From: Haliotis asinina
Taxonomy: Eukaryota > Mollusca > Gastropoda > Lepetellida > Haliotidae
Length of the DNA stretch: 64,000 nucleotides
Direction: 5' to 3'
Assembly (NCBI RefSeq): GCF_037392515.1
Contig: NC_090288.1
Span: 1-64,000, forward strand
Shown: piece by piece, positions 12,302 to 29,100 of the stretch
How the letters are laid out: the number at the start of each line of letters is the position of its first letter
Numbering within the stretch: position 1 is the first letter of the stretch
Translations under genes and position numbers: made by a program
Notes under the pieces: model-generated
The model's input: the letters and a program-made list of their open reading frames with translations, nothing else
What the model was told of the DNA's origin: nothing
Database searches by the model: none

Positions 12302-12900
12302 CTGGCAACATAGATAGACACTTATAAAGCACGAGAGGGCGTTATTATACAAAACACATCAGTCAATGAATACCCTGAAATAAAAGACATCAGTCAATTA
12401 ATACCCTGAAATAAAACACATCAGTCAATGAATACCCTGAATTAAAACAAATGAATCAACGCATAACCTGAAATAGAACACATGAATCAATACGCAATGT
12501 GAAATAGCACACATGGGTCAATACAAAATCTAAAATAGAACACGAGGGTCAATACGTAATCTGAATTAGAACACGAGGGTCCCCTTGTTACGACCCACGC
12601 ATTACAGGAGTAAAGATGTACACAATACGTAAAAACACACATCACATAGAACACATCAGTGAGATTCACACTATACTGGATATTAGAGCAAAGGCACACA
12701 TCACATAGAACACATCAGTGAGATTCACACTATACTGGATATTAGAGTAAAGACACACATCACATAGAACACATCAGTGAGATGCACACCATATGGGATA
12801 CAGGAGTAAAGACATGCTTCATTTAGAACACATCAGGGAGATCCACATTATATCGGATCTTAGAGTAAAGACACACATCACATACAACACATCATCTTAT
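12302..12900. repeat. Intron 6 minisatellites (~31-33 bp, then 59 bp)
   Basis: From about 12340 to 12560, units with CATCAGTCAATGAATACCC and variants repeat every 31-33 bp. From about 12600 to 12890, a related but longer 59-bp unit repeats (GAGATTCACA at 12661 and 12720, a variant at 12779). Both share the word AACACATCAGT, so the longer unit probably grew from the shorter one. Confidence 0.85.
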
Positions 12901-13190
12901 ACGTGAACGCGAATTCATAGACATTGTCTCAGTCAGTACATCTGTTGTCTCCACAAAGAGTAGCCCAGTCCCGTGTCACACAGTGATATTTTTTACAGAG
13001 ACAGGTGCTTCACAGCCGGATAGAAGCCATGTATCAGATTTATTTGAAGATCTAGTTATGTGGTGGTTTCAGTGAATGTGTAACAATGTTAAAAAGAGTA
13101 TAACCTGGAACCTGGAGTGTGGATCATGACACATCTTGGCAAGGCATTGTTGAAACATTAATCACATGGTCCCTGTTTGGGACACGTACA
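12901..13190. other. Intron 6, unique sequence
   Basis: Intronic sequence with no recognised repeat or exon. Confidence 0.4.
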
Positions 13191-13430
13191 CAATATCTAC
13201 TTGTCATATTGATCACGTGAGACCTGTGTGGAATAGGTAGGCAAATATTGATAATAATATTTACTTGTCATATTGATCACGTGAGACCTGTGTGAGACAG
13301 GTGGGTAACACTTCCCAGTGATCATGGTTATGCTGCACCTGTGTGGAACAGGTAGGCAATATTTAGTTGTCATATTGATCACGTGAGACCTATGTGGAAT
13401 AGGTAGGCAAATATTGATAATAATACTTGT
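13191..13430. repeat. Intron 6 degenerate tandem repeat (~64 bp)
   Basis: TTGTCATATTGATCACGTGA recurs at 13201, 13265 and 13367. Partial units lie between, sharing GAGACCTGTGTGGAATAGGT. Only about three and a half copies. Confidence 0.85.
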
Positions 13431-14437
13431 AATCCGTATTCTCAGTTTAGGGTCAGTGACACATATTGGCGATACCTTCCTGAATGGTTACAACCATGAT
13501 TCAAGGGTGCTTTATTGATATCTGTAGATGTTTGTAATAAGATAAAGGTGTGAGTGCTTGACAGTGTATTATTTCTATGGCAAATGTACACCTAAGCTGT
13601 GTCCCTACTGGAATGTTTACATAATAAGGAAGTGAGGTGGTTCACTTTGCCAAAATATGATTTGTGTCAGAGGTGATCAGATTTACAATCGCCGATTGTG
13701 ATTAAGGTTTTGAGGCACACATAACATTCTTTGTCTGTGAGCACATTGGCCTTTTCAGTCAACCTCAGTTGTCAGCTCTGGAGCTCAATAGTGCTAGATA
13801 GAACAAGTTTACTTTAACCTTATTTCAAATCGTCAAAATTCTGAACAGTGAACTAAAACTAAAATGTGTCCAGATTAATATTTTCACGCCTGGATAAACC
13901 ATGCAATTCCATACATAAATCATCACCATATTTATTATATATGGTGTAACATTAGTGATTAGCAGGTGCTCTCTGAGGGCGTGCATCGGTACTTTTATGA
14001 AAGTGGACACTGTTGCTTACAGGTCCCAACTGGAAGGATAAATACTCATATTAACAACTGCAATCCATTATCGGGTAATGTCAGTTTTAATTTGGTTCCT
14101 TCACCTACATTATGTGATGTTATTGTATACAGTTTCTGAGAGTGCTGGTTGTCGTTGTATAATGTAAACATGTAGATATTTTAAATTATAAGAGCAACCT
14201 ATGCAACATATTTTGTCATTACATTCAAGAAAAAGTCATCACCCTGCCAGCGTCGTGCTGTAAGAACTTTTCACAATCAGATGTGCTGCTTTCATCATGA
14301 AGGAACTCTCTGACGCTAATAGCAAGTATTTACCTATAACATTGGTCCTGATGTATCAGTGAGACACATGTAGGCTATGAAATTATTTGATACATTCACA
14401 CCTAGTGATATCTGTGATACTGATTGGAAATATTCAC
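13431..14437. other. Intron 6, unique AT-rich sequence
   Basis: About 1 kb of AT-rich intron following (in gene direction) the exon 6 donor. No exon, RNA gene or repeat that I can support. Confidence 0.45.
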
Positions 14438-14726
14438 CTGTCACCTTTATCCTGAGGTATCTGTAGGCAATCAGCAGGGCAATCACGAGGAGGATTAGAA
14501 ACAACGCAAAAATGACAACGATGATTATGTCAGCCACCCTGAAAGTCGTGTCTGGACCACTTTGTGATTGGGGTACGAGTGTTGGCCCAGCAGTTGTCGG
14601 CCGCATACAAGCTGAACACAGACTTCCACTACACTTAGCACTGACGACTGTGGGATAACCCAGGTGGTCGTAGAACTTTATCTTGTCTTTTTCGAGGCGC
14701 AGCCCAGTCCCTCCGTAAGACCCGAC
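14438..14726 (-). CDS. Receptor exon 6: juxtamembrane and transmembrane segment
   Basis: The 289-nt exon starts in phase 0 after CTCACCAG and ends in phase 1 at ACAG/GTGAAT (donor at 14437). It encodes 96 residues. Residues 1-12 (VGSYGGTGLRLE) complete the last strand of Venus-flytrap module 2, and the fit with exon 5 (TYVE then VGSY) supports the junction. A C-x4-C-x2-C motif follows (residues 32-40), then a Thr/Pro/Ser-rich stalk, then about 24 strongly hydrophobic residues (about 65-88, ADIIIVVIFALFLILL and on) followed by YRYLRIK, a positive stop-transfer. This gives an extracellular N-terminus and a single membrane pass. The short Cys motif takes the place that the full nine-cysteine domain occupies in metabotropic glutamate receptors, but it is far smaller. 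Confidence 0.88.
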
Positions 14727-17104
14727 CTGGTGAGTATCAAACTTTGTTATCGCAATGTCAAATGTAACAAATGTGATTTTCCACACATTATTTCAAACAA
14801 ATTTACATACAGCTGACAACTATACTCACATTATATCACACAATCGACAGAGAGATGACCAGTATACTCACGTTATATCAAACAATCGACATACAGCTCA
14901 CCAGCATACTGACGTTATCTCACAAACAATCGACATACAGCTCACTAGTATACCCACGTTATATCACACAATCGACATGCAGCTGACCAATATACTCACG
15001 TTATATCACACAATCGACATACAGCTGACCAGTATACACAAATTATATCACACAATCGACATACAGCTCACCAGTATACACACATTATCTCACACAATCG
15101 ACATAGAGCTGACTAGTATACACACGTTATATCCCACAATCGACATAGGGCTGACCAGTATACTCACATTGTATCACACAATCGACAAAGAGCTGACCAG
15201 TATACTCACGTCATATCACACAATCGACATACAGCTCACCAGTATACACACATTATCTCACACAATCGACATACAACTGACCAGTATACTCACGTTATAT
15301 CACACAATCGACATACAGCTCACTAGTATACACACATTATCTCACACAATCGACATAGAGCTCACCTGTATACACACATTATATCACACAATCGACATAC
15401 AGCTCACTAGTATACACACATTATATCACACAATAGACATACAGCTCACTAGTATACTCACGTTATCTCACAAACAATCGACTTACAGCTGACCAGTATA
15501 CACACATTGTATCACACAATCGACATACAACTGACCAGATTACTCACGTTATATCACACAATCGACATACAGCTCACCAGTATACACACATTATATCACA
15601 CAATCGACATACAGCTGACCAGTATACTCACGTTATATCACACAATCGACATACAGCTGACCAGTATACACACATTATATCACACAATCGACATAGAGCT
15701 GACTAGTATACACACGTTATATCCCACAATCGACATAGGGCTGACCAGTATACTCACATTGAATCACACAATCGACATAGGGCTGACCAGTAAACTCACA
15801 TTGTATCACACAATCGACAAAGAGCTGACCAGTATACTCACGTTGTATCACACAATCGACATACAGCTCACCTGTATACACACATTATATCACACAATCG
15901 ACATACAGCTCACCAGTATACACACATTATATCACACAATCGACATACAGCTCACTAGTATACTCACGTTATCTCACAAACAATCGACTAACAGCTGACC
16001 AGTATACACACACTGTATCACACAATCGACATACAGCTGACCAGTATACTCACGTTATATCACACAAACGACATACAGCTCACCAGTATACTCACATTAT
16101 ATCACACAATCGACATAGAGCTGACCAGTATACTCACGTTATATCACACAACCGACATACAGCTGACCAGTATACTCACATTATATCACACAAACGACAT
16201 ACAGCTCACCAGTATACTCACATTATATCACACAATCGACATACAGCTCACTAGTATACAAACATTATATCACACAATAGACATAGAGCTCACTAGTATA
16301 CTCACGTTGTATCACACAATCCACATAGAGCTGACCAGTATACTCACGTTATATCACACAACCGACATACAGCTGACCAGTATACTCACATTATATCACA
16401 CAAACGACATACAGCTCACCAGCATACTCACATTATATCACACAATCGACATACAGCTCACTAGTATACACACATTATATCACACAATCGACATAGAGCT
16501 CACAAGTATACATACATTATATCACACAATAGACATAGAGCTGACCAGGATACTCACGTTATATCACACAATCGACATACAGCTCACCAGTATACACACA
16601 ATATCTCACACAATCGACATACAGCTGACCAGTATACTCACGTTATATCACACAATCGACATACAGCTGACCAGTATACACACATTATCTCACACAATCG
16701 ACATAGAGCTGACTATTATACACACGTTATATCCCACAATCGACATAGGGCTGACCAGTATACTCACATTGTATCACACAATCGACTTAGGGCTGACCAG
16801 TATAATCACATTGTATCACACAATCGACAAAGAGCTGACCAGTATACTCACGTTGTATCACACAATCGACATATAGCTCACCTGTATACACACATTATAT
16901 CACTCAATCGACATAGAGCTCACTAGTATACACACATTATATCACACAATCGACATACAGCTGACCAGTATACTCACGTCATATCACACAAACCGCATAC
17001 AGCTCACCAGTATACTCACATTATATCACACAAACGACATACAACTCACCAGTATACTCACATTATATCACACAATCGACATAGGGCTGACCAGTATAAT
17101 CACA

Positions 17105-20100
17105 TTGTATCACACAATCGACATACAGCTCACTAGTATACACACATTATATCACACAATCGACATAGAGCTCACTAGTATACATACATTATATCACACA
17201 ATAGACATAGAGCTGACCAGTATACTCACGTTATATCACACAATCGACATACAGCTCACCAGTATACTCACGTTATATCACACAATCGACATACAGCTGA
17301 CCAGTATACACACATTATCTCACACAATCGACATAGAGCTGACTATTATACACACGTTATATCCCACAATCGACATAGGGCTGACCAGTATACTCACATT
17401 GTATCACACAATCGACGTAGGGCTGACCAGTATAATCACATTGTATCACACAATCGACAAAGAGCTGACCAGTATACTCACGTTGTATCACACAATCGAC
17501 ATACAGCTCACCTGTATACACACATTATATCACTCAATCGACATAGAGCTCACTAGTATACACACATTATATCACACAATCGACATAAAGCTCACTAGTA
17601 TACTCACGTTTTCTCACAAACAATCGACTTACAGCTGACCAGTATACACACATTGTATCACACAATCGACATACAGCTGACCAGTATACTCACGTTATAT
17701 CACACAAACCACATACAGCTCACCAGTATACTCACATTATATCACACAAACGACATACAGCTCACCCGTATACTCACATTATATCACACAATCGACATAG
17801 GGCTGACCAGTATAATCACATTGTATCACACAATCGACATAGAGATAACCAGTATACACACATTATATCACACAATCGACATAGGGCTCACCAGTATACT
17901 CACATTATATCACACAATCGACATACAGCTGACCAGTATACTCACATTATATCACACAATCGACATAGGGCTGACCAGTATACTCACGTTATATCACACA
18001 ATCGACATAGAGCTGACCAGTATACTCACGTTATATCACACAATCGACATACAGCTGACCAGTATACTCACATTATATCACACAAACGACATACAGCTCA
18101 CCAGAATACTCACATTATATCACACAATCGACATGCAGCTCACTACTATACACACATTATATCACACAATCGACATAGAGCTCACTAGTATACACACATT
18201 ATATCACACAGCAGACATACAGCTGACCAGTATACTCACGTTATATCACACAATCGACATACAGCTGACCAGTATACACACATTATATCACACAAACGAC
18301 ATACAGCTCACCAGTATACTCACATTATAACACACAATCGACATAGAGCTGACCAGTATAATCACATTGTATCACACAATCGACATAGAGATAACCAGTA
18401 TACACACATTATATCACACAATCGACATAGGGCTCACCAGTATACTCACGCTGTATCACACAATCGACATACAGCTCACCAGTATACTCACATTATATCA
18501 CACAATCGACATACAGCTCACTAGTATACAAACATTGTATCACACAATCGACATAGAGCTCACTAGTATACACACATTGTATCACACAATCTACATAGAG
18601 CTCACTAGTATACTCACGTTGTCTCACAAACAATCGACATAGAGCTGACCAGTATACTCACGTTATATCACACAATCGACATACAGCTCACCAGTATACT
18701 CACATTGTATCACACAATCGACATGCAGCTCATTAGTATACACACATTACATCACACAATAGACATAGAGCTCACTAGTATACTTACGTTATATCACACA
18801 ATCGACATGGAGCTCACCAGTAAACACATGAAATCACACAATCGACATACAGCTGACCAGTATACTCACGTTATATCATACAATCGACATAGAGCTGACC
18901 AGTATACTCACGTTATATCACACAGTCGACATACAGCTCACCTGTATACACACATTATATCACTCAATCGACATAGAGCTCACTAGTATACACACATTAT
19001 ATCACACAATCGACATACAGCTGACCAGTATACTCACGTTATATCACACAAACCGCATACAGGTCACCAGTATACTCACATTATATCACACAAACGACAT
19101 ACAACTCACCAGTATACTCACATTATATCACACAATCGACATAGGGCTGACCAGTATAATCACATTGTATCACACAATCGACATAGAGATAACCAGTATA
19201 CACACATTATATCACACAATCGACATAGGCCTCACCAGTATACTCACGCTGTATCACACAATCGACATACAGCTCACCAGTATACTCACATTATATCACA
19301 CAATCGACATACAGCTCACTAGTATACACACATTATATCACACAATGGACATAGAGCTCACTAGTATACTCACGTTATCTCACAAACAATCGACATAGAG
19401 CTCACTAGTATACTCACGTTATATTGCACAATCGACATAGAGCTGACCAGTATACTCCCGTTATATCACACAATCGACATACAGCTCACCAGTATACTCA
19501 CATTGTATCACACAATCGACATGCAGCTCACTAGTATACACACATTATATCACACAATAGACATAGAGCTCACTAGTATACTTACGTTATATCACACAAT
19601 CGACATAGAGCTCACCAGTATACTCACGTTATATCACACAATCGACATACAGCTCACCAGTATATTCACATTGTATCACACAATCGACATGCAGCTCATT
19701 AGTATACACACATTACATCACACAATAGACATAGAGCTCACTAGTATACTTACGTTATATCACACAATCGACATAGAGCTCACCAGTAAACACATGAAAT
19801 CACACAATCGACATACAGCTGACCAGTATACTCACGTTATATCATACAATCGACATAGAGCTGACCAGTATACTCACGTTATATCACACAGTCGACATAC
19901 AGCTCACCTGTATACACACATTATATCACTCAATCGACATAGAGCTCACTAGTATACACACATTATATCACACAATCGACATACAGCTGACCAGTATACT
20001 CACGTTATATCACACAAACCGCATACAGGTCACCAGTATACTCACATTATATCACACAAACGACATACAACTCACCAGTATACTCACATTATATCACACA

Positions 20101-23100
20101 ATCGACATAGGGCTGACCAGTATAATCACATTGTATCACACAATCGACATAGAGATAACCAGTATACACACATTATATCACACAATCGACATAGGCCTCA
20201 CCAGTATACTCACGCTGTATCACACAATCGACATACAGCTCACCAGTATACTCACATTATATCACACAATCGACATACAGCTCACTAGTATACACACATT
20301 ATATCACACAATGGACATAGAGCTCACTAGTATACTCACGTTATCTCACAAACAATCGACATAGAGCTCACTAGTATACTCACGTTATATTGCACAATCG
20401 ACATAGAGCTGACCAGTATACTCCCGTTATATCACACAATCGACATACAGCTCACCAGTATACTCACATTGTATCACACAATCGACATGCAGCTCACTAG
20501 TATACACACATTATATCACACAATAGACATAGAGCTCACTAGTATACTTACGTTATATCACACAATCGACATAGAGCTCACCAGTATACACACATGAAAT
20601 CACACAATCGACATACAGCTGACCAGTATACTCACGTTATATCATACAATCGACATAGAGCTGACCAGTATACTCACGTTATATCACACAATCGACATAC
20701 AGCTCACTAGTATACACACATTATATCACACAATGGACATAGAGCTCACTAGTATACTCACGTTATATCACACAATCGACATACGGCTGACCAGTATACT
20801 CACATTATATCACACAATAGACTTAGAGCTCACTAGTATACTCACGTTATCTGACAAACAATCGACATAGATCTCACTAGTGTACTCACGTTGTATCACA
20901 CAATCGACATACAGCTGACCAGTATACACACACTATATCACACAATTGACATAGAGCTCACCAGTATACTCACGTTACATCACACAGTCGACATAGACCT
21001 CACCAGTATACTCACGTTATATCACACAACCTACACGGAGCTGACCAGTATACTCACTTTGTATCACACAATCGACATAGAATTGACAAGTATACACACA
21101 TTATATCACAAAAAATCGACATACAGCTCACTAGTATACACACATTATATCACACAATCGACATAGAGCTCACTAGTATACTCACGTTATCTCACAAACA
21201 ATCGACATACAGCTCACCAGTATACGCACATGAAATCACACAATCGACATAGAGCTGACCAGTATAATCACGTTATATCACACAATCGACATACAGCTGA
21301 CCACTATGCTCACGTTATATTACACAATTGACATACAACTCACTTGTATACTCACGTTATCTCACACAATCGACATAGAACTGACCAGTATACTCACATT
21401 ATATCATGCAATCGACATAGAGGTCACCAGTATACACACATTATATCACACAATAGACATAAAGCTCACTAGTATACTCACGTTGTATCACACAATCCAC
21501 ATAGAGCTGACCAGTATACTCACGTTATATCACACAACCGACATACAGCTGACCAGTATACTCACGTTATATCACACAATAGACATACAGCTCACCAGCA
21601 TACTCAAATTATATCACACAATCGACATACAGCTCACTAGTATACACACATTATATCACACAATCGACATAGAGCTCACTAGTATACATACATTATATCA
21701 CACAATAGACATAGAACTGACCAGTATACTCACGTTATATCACACAATCGACATACAGCTCACCAGAATACTCACGTTATATCACACAATCGACATACAG
21801 CTGACCAGTATACACACATTATCTCACACAATCGACATAGAGCTGACTATTATACACACGTTATATCCCACAATCGACATAGGGCTGACCAGTATACTCA
21901 CATTGTATCACACAATCGACGTAGGGCTGACCAGTATAATCACATTGTATCACACAATCGACAAAGAGCTGACCAGTATACTCACGTTGTATCACACAAT
22001 CGACATACAGCTCACCTGTATACACACATTATATCACTCAATCGACATAGAGCTCACTAGTATACACACATTATATCACACAATCGACATACAGCTCACT
22101 AGTATACTCACGTTTTCTCACAAACAATCGACTTACAGCTGACCAGTATACACACATTGTATCACACAATCGACATACAGCTGACCAGTATACTCACGTT
22201 ATATCACACAAACCACATACAGCTCACCAGTATACTCACATTATATCACACAAACGACATACAGCTCACCCGTATACTCACATTATATCACACAATCGAC
22301 ATAGGGCTGACCAGTATAATCACATTGTATCACACAATCGACATAGAGATAACCAGTATACACACATTATATCACACAATCGACATAGGGCTCACCAGTA
22401 TACTCACATTATATCACACAATCGACATACAGCTGACCAGTATACTCACATTATATCACACAATCGACATAGGGCTGACCAGTATACTCACGTTATATCA
22501 CACAATCGACATAGAGCTGACCAGTATACTCACGTTATATCACACAATCGACATACAGCTGACCAGTATACTCACATTATATCACACAAACGACATACAG
22601 CTCACCAGAATACTCACATTATATCACACAATCGACATGCAGCTCACTACTATACACACATTATATCACACAATCGACATAGAGCTCACTAGTATACACA
22701 CATTATATCACACAGCAGACATACAGCTGACCAGTATACTCACGTTATATCACACAATCGACATACAGCTGACCAGTATACACACATTATATCACACAAA
22801 CGACATACAGCTCACCAGTATACTCACATTATAACACACAATCGACATAGAGCTGACCAGTATAATCACATTGTATCACACAATCGACATAGAGATAACC
22901 AGTATACACACATTATATCACACAATCGACATAGGGCTCACCAGTATACTCACGCTGTATCACACAATCGACATACAGCTCACCAGTATACTCACATTAT
23001 ATCACACAATCGACATACAGCTCACTAGTATACAAACATTGTATCACACAATCGACATAGAGCTCACTAGTATACACACATTGTATCACACAATCTACAT

Positions 23101-26100
23101 AGAGCTCACTAGTATACTCACGTTGTCTCACAAACAATCGACATAGAGCTGACCAGTATACTCACGTTATATCACACAATCGACATACAGCTCACCAGTA
23201 TACTCACATTGTATCACACAATCGACATGCAGCTCATTAGTATACACACATTACATCACACAATAGACATAGAGCTCACTAGTATACTTACGTTATATCA
23301 CACAATCGACATGGAGCTCACCAGTAAACACATGAAATCACACAATCGACATACAGCTGACCAGTATACTCACGTTATATCATACAATCGACATAGAGCT
23401 GACCAGTATACTCACGTTATATCACACAGTCGACATACAGCTCACCTGTATACACACATTATATCACTCAATCGACATAGAGCTCACTAGTATACACACA
23501 TTATATCACACAATCGACATACAGCTGACCAGTATACTCACGTTATATCACACAAACCGCATACAGGTCACCAGTATACTCACATTATATCACACAAACG
23601 ACATACAACTCACCAGTATACTCACATTATATCACACAATCGACATAGGGCTGACCAGTATAATCACATTGTATCACACAATCGACATAGAGATAACCAG
23701 TATACACACATTATATCACACAATCGACATAGGCCTCACCAGTATACTCACGCTGTATCACACAATCGACATACAGCTCACCAGTATACTCACATTATAT
23801 CACACAATCGACATACAGCTCACTAGTATACACACATTATATCACACAATGGACATAGAGCTCACTAGTATACTCACGTTATCTCACAAACAATCGACAT
23901 AGAGCTCACTAGTATACTCACGTTATATTGCACAATCGACATAGAGCTGACCAGTATACTCCCGTTATATCACACAATCGACATACAGCTCACCAGTATA
24001 CTCACATTGTATCACACAATCGACATGCAGCTCACTAGTATACACACATTATATCACACAATAGACATAGAGCTCACTAGTATACTTACGTTATATCACA
24101 CAATCGACATAGAGCTCACCAGTATACTCACGTTATATCACACAATCGACATACAGCTCACCAGTATATTCACATTGTATCACACAATCGACATGCAGCT
24201 CATTAGTATACACACATTACATCACACAATAGACATAGAGCTCACTAGTATACTAACGTTATATCACACAATCGACATAGAGCTCACCAGTAAACACATG
24301 AAATCACACAATCGACATACAGCTGACCAGTATACTCACGTTATATCATACAATCGACATAGAGCTGACCAGTATACTCACGTTATATCACACAGTCGAC
24401 ATACAGCTCACCTGTATACACACATTATATCACTCAATCGACATAGAGCTCACTAGTATACACACATTATATCACACAATCGACATACAGCTGACCAGTA
24501 TACTCACGTTATATCACACAAACCGCATACAGGTCACCAGTATACTCACATTATATCACACAAACGACATACAACTCACCAGTATACTCACATTATATCA
24601 CACAATCGACATAGGGCTGACCAGTATAATCACATTGTATCACACAATCGACATAGAGATAACCAGTATACACACATTATATCACACAATCGACATAGGC
24701 CTCACCAGTATACTCACGCTGTATCACACAATCGACATACAGCTCACCAGTATACTCACATTATATCACACAATCGACATACAGCTCACTAGTATACACA
24801 CATTATATCACACAATGGACATAGAGCTCACTAGTATACTCACGTTATCTCACAAACAATCGACATAGAGCTCACTAGTATACTCACGTTATATTGCACA
24901 ATCGACATAGAGCTGACCAGTATACTCCCGTTATATCACACAATCGACATACAGCTCACCAGTATACTCACATTGTATCACACAATCGACATGCAGCTCA
25001 CTAGTATACACACATTATATCACACAATAGACATAGAGCTCACTAGTATACTTACGTTATATCACACAATCGACATAGAGCTCACCAGTATACACACATG
25101 AAATCACACAATCGACATACAGCTGACCAGTATACTCACGTTATATCATACAATCGACATAGAGCTGACCAGTATACTCACGTTATATCACACAATCGAC
25201 ATACAGCTCACTAGTATACACACATTATATCACACAATGGACATAGAGCTCACTAGTATACTCACGTTATATCACACAATCGACATACGGCTGACCAGTA
25301 TACTCACATTATATCACACAATAGACTTAGAGCTCACTAGTATACTCACGTTATCTGACAAACAATCGACATAGATCTCACTAGTGTACTCACGTTGTAT
25401 CACACAATCGACATACAGCTGACCAGTATACACACACTATATCACACAATTGACATAGAGCTCACCAGTATACTCACGTTACATCACACAGTCGACATAG
25501 ACCTCACCAGTATACTCACGTTATATCACACAACCTACACGGAGCTGACCAGTATACTCACTTTGTATCACACAATCGACATAGAATTGACAAGTATACA
25601 CACATTATATCACAAAAAATCGACATACAGCTCACTAGTATACACACATTATATCACACAATCGACATAGAGCTCACTAGTATACTCACGTTATCTCACA
25701 AACAATCGACATACAGCTCACCAGTATACGCACATGAAATCACACAATCGACATAGAGCTGACCAGTATAATCACGTTATATCACACAATCGACATACAG
25801 CTGACCACTATGCTCACGTTATATTACACAATTGACATACAACTCACTTGTATACTCACGTTGTCTCACACAATCGACATAGAACTGACCAGTATACTCA
25901 CATTATATCATGCAATCGACATAGAGGTCACCAGTATACACACATTATATCACACAATAGACATAAAGCTCACTAGTATACTCACGTTGTATCACACAAT
26001 CCACATAGAGCTGACCAGTATACTCACGTTATATCACACAACCGACATACAGCTGACCAGTATACTCACGTTATATCACACAATAGACATACAGCTCACC

Positions 26101-29100
26101 AGCATACTCACATTATATCACACAATCGACATACAGCTCACTAGTATACACACATTATATCACACAATCGACATAGAGCTCACTAGTATACATACATTAT
26201 ATCACACAATAGACATAGAACTGACCAGTATACTCACGTTATATCACACAATCGACATACAGCTCACCAGAATACTCACGTTATATCACACAATCGACAT
26301 ACAGCTGACCAGTATACACACATTATCTCACACAATCGACATAGAGCTGACTATTATACACACGTTATATCCCACAATCGACATAGGGCTGACCAGTATA
26401 CTCACATTGTATCACACAATCGACGTAGGGCTGACCAGTATAATCACATTGTATCACACAATCGACAAAGAGCTGACCAGTATACTCACGTTGTATCACA
26501 CAATCGACATACAGCTCACCTGTATACACACATTATATCACTCAATCGACATAGAGCTCACTAGTATACACACATTATATCACACAATCGACATACAGCT
26601 CACTAGTATACTCACGTTTTCTCACAAACAATCGACTTACAGCTGACCAGTATACACACATTGTATCACACAATCGACATACAGCTGACCAGTATACTCA
26701 CGTTATATCACACAAACCACATACAGCTCACCAGTATACTCACATTATATCACACAAACGACATACAGCTCACCCGTATACTCACATTATATCACACAAT
26801 CGACATAGGGCTGACCAGTATAATCACATTGTATCACACAATCGACATAGAGATAACCAGTATACACACATTATATCACACAATCGACATAGGGCTCACC
26901 AGTATACTCACATTATATCACACAATCGACATACAGCTGACCAGTATACTCACATTATATCACACAATCGACATAGGGCTGACCAGTATACTCACGTTAT
27001 ATCACACAATCGACATAGAGCTGACCAGTATACTCACGTTATATCACACAATCGACATACAGCTGACCAGTATACTCACATTATATCACACAAACGACAT
27101 ACAGCTCACCAGAATACTCACATTATATCACACAATCGACATGCAGCTCACTAGTATACTCACGTTGTATCACACAATCGACATAGAGCTCACTAGTATA
27201 CACACATTATATCACACAGCAGACATACAGCTGACCAGTATACTCACGTTATATCACACAATCGACATACAGCTGACCAGTATACACACATTATATCACA
27301 CAAACGACATACAGCTCACCAGTATACTCACATTATAACACACAATCGACATAGAGCTGACCAGTATAATCACATTGTATCACACAATCGACATAGAGAT
27401 AACCAGTATACAAACATTATATCACACAATCGACATAGGGCTCACCAGTATACTCACGCTGTATCACACAATCGACATACAGCTCACCAGTATACTCACA
27501 TTATATCACACAATCGACATACAGCTCACTAGTATACAAACATTGTATCACACAATCGACATAGAGCTCACTAGTATACACACATTGTATCACACAATCT
27601 ACATAGAGCTCACTAGTATACTCACGTTGTCTCACAAACAATCGACATAGAGCTGACCAGTATACTCACGTTATATCACACAATCGACATACAGCTCACC
27701 AGTATACTCACATTGTATCACACAATCGACATGCAGCTCATTAGTATACACACATTACATCACACAATAGACATAGAGCTCACTAGTATACTTACGTTAT
27801 ATCACACAATCGACAAAGAGCTCACCAGTAAACACATGAAATCACACAATCGACATACAGCTGACCAGTATACTCACGTTATATCATACAATCGACATAG
27901 AGCTGACCAGTATACTCACGTTATATCACACAGTCGACATACAGCTCACCTGTATACACACATTATATCACTCAATCGACATAGAGCTCACTAGTATACA
28001 CACATTATATCACACAATCGACATACAGCTGACCAGTATACTCACGTTATATCACACAAACCGCATACAGCTCACCAGTATACTCACATTATATCACACA
28101 AACGACATACAACTCACCAGTATACTCACATTATATCACACAATCGACATAGGGCTGACCAGTATAATCACATTGTATCACACAATCGACATAGAGATAA
28201 CCAGTATACACACATTATATCACACAATCGACATAGGCCTCACCAGTATACTCACGCTGTATCACACAATCGACATACAGCTCACCAGGATACTCACATT
28301 ATATCACACAATCGACATACAGCTGACCAGTATACTCACATTATATCTCACAATCGACATAGGGCTGACCAGTATACTCACGTTATATCACACAATCGAC
28401 ATAGAGCTGACCAGTATACTGACGTTATATCACACAATCGACATACAGCTGACCAGTATACTCACATTATATCACACAAACGACATACAGCTCACCAGTA
28501 TACTCACATTATGTCACACAATCGACATACAGCTCACTACTATACACACATTATATCACACAAACGACATAGAGCTCACTAGTATACTCACATTATATCA
28601 CACAACAGACATAGAGCTGACCAGTATACTCACGTTATATCACACAATCGACATACAGCTGACCAGTATACACACATTATATCACACAAACGACATACAG
28701 CTCACCAGTATACTCACATTATATCACACAATCGACATAGGGCTGACCAGTATAATCACATTGTATCACACAATCGACATAGAGATAACCAGTATACACA
28801 CATTATATCACACAATCGACATAGGGCTCACCAGTATACTCACGCTGTATCACACAATCGACATACAGCTCACCAGTATACTCACATTATATCACACAAT
28901 CGACATACAGCTCACTAGTATACACACATTATATCACACAATGGACATAGAGCTCACTAGTATACTCACGTTATCTCACAAACAATCGACATAGAGCTCA
29001 CTAGTATACTCACGTTATATCGCACAATCGACATAGAGCTGACCAGTATACTCCCGTTATATCACACAATCGACATACAGCTCACCAGTATACTCACATT

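Noticed and set aside
12302-12560. Intron 6 repeat unit as a copy of its splice acceptor (TTTATTTCAG on the gene strand)
   Set aside because: The unit contains an acceptor-like word, but it does not align with the actual exon 7 acceptor (TTGCCAG/GCTTG) beyond that.
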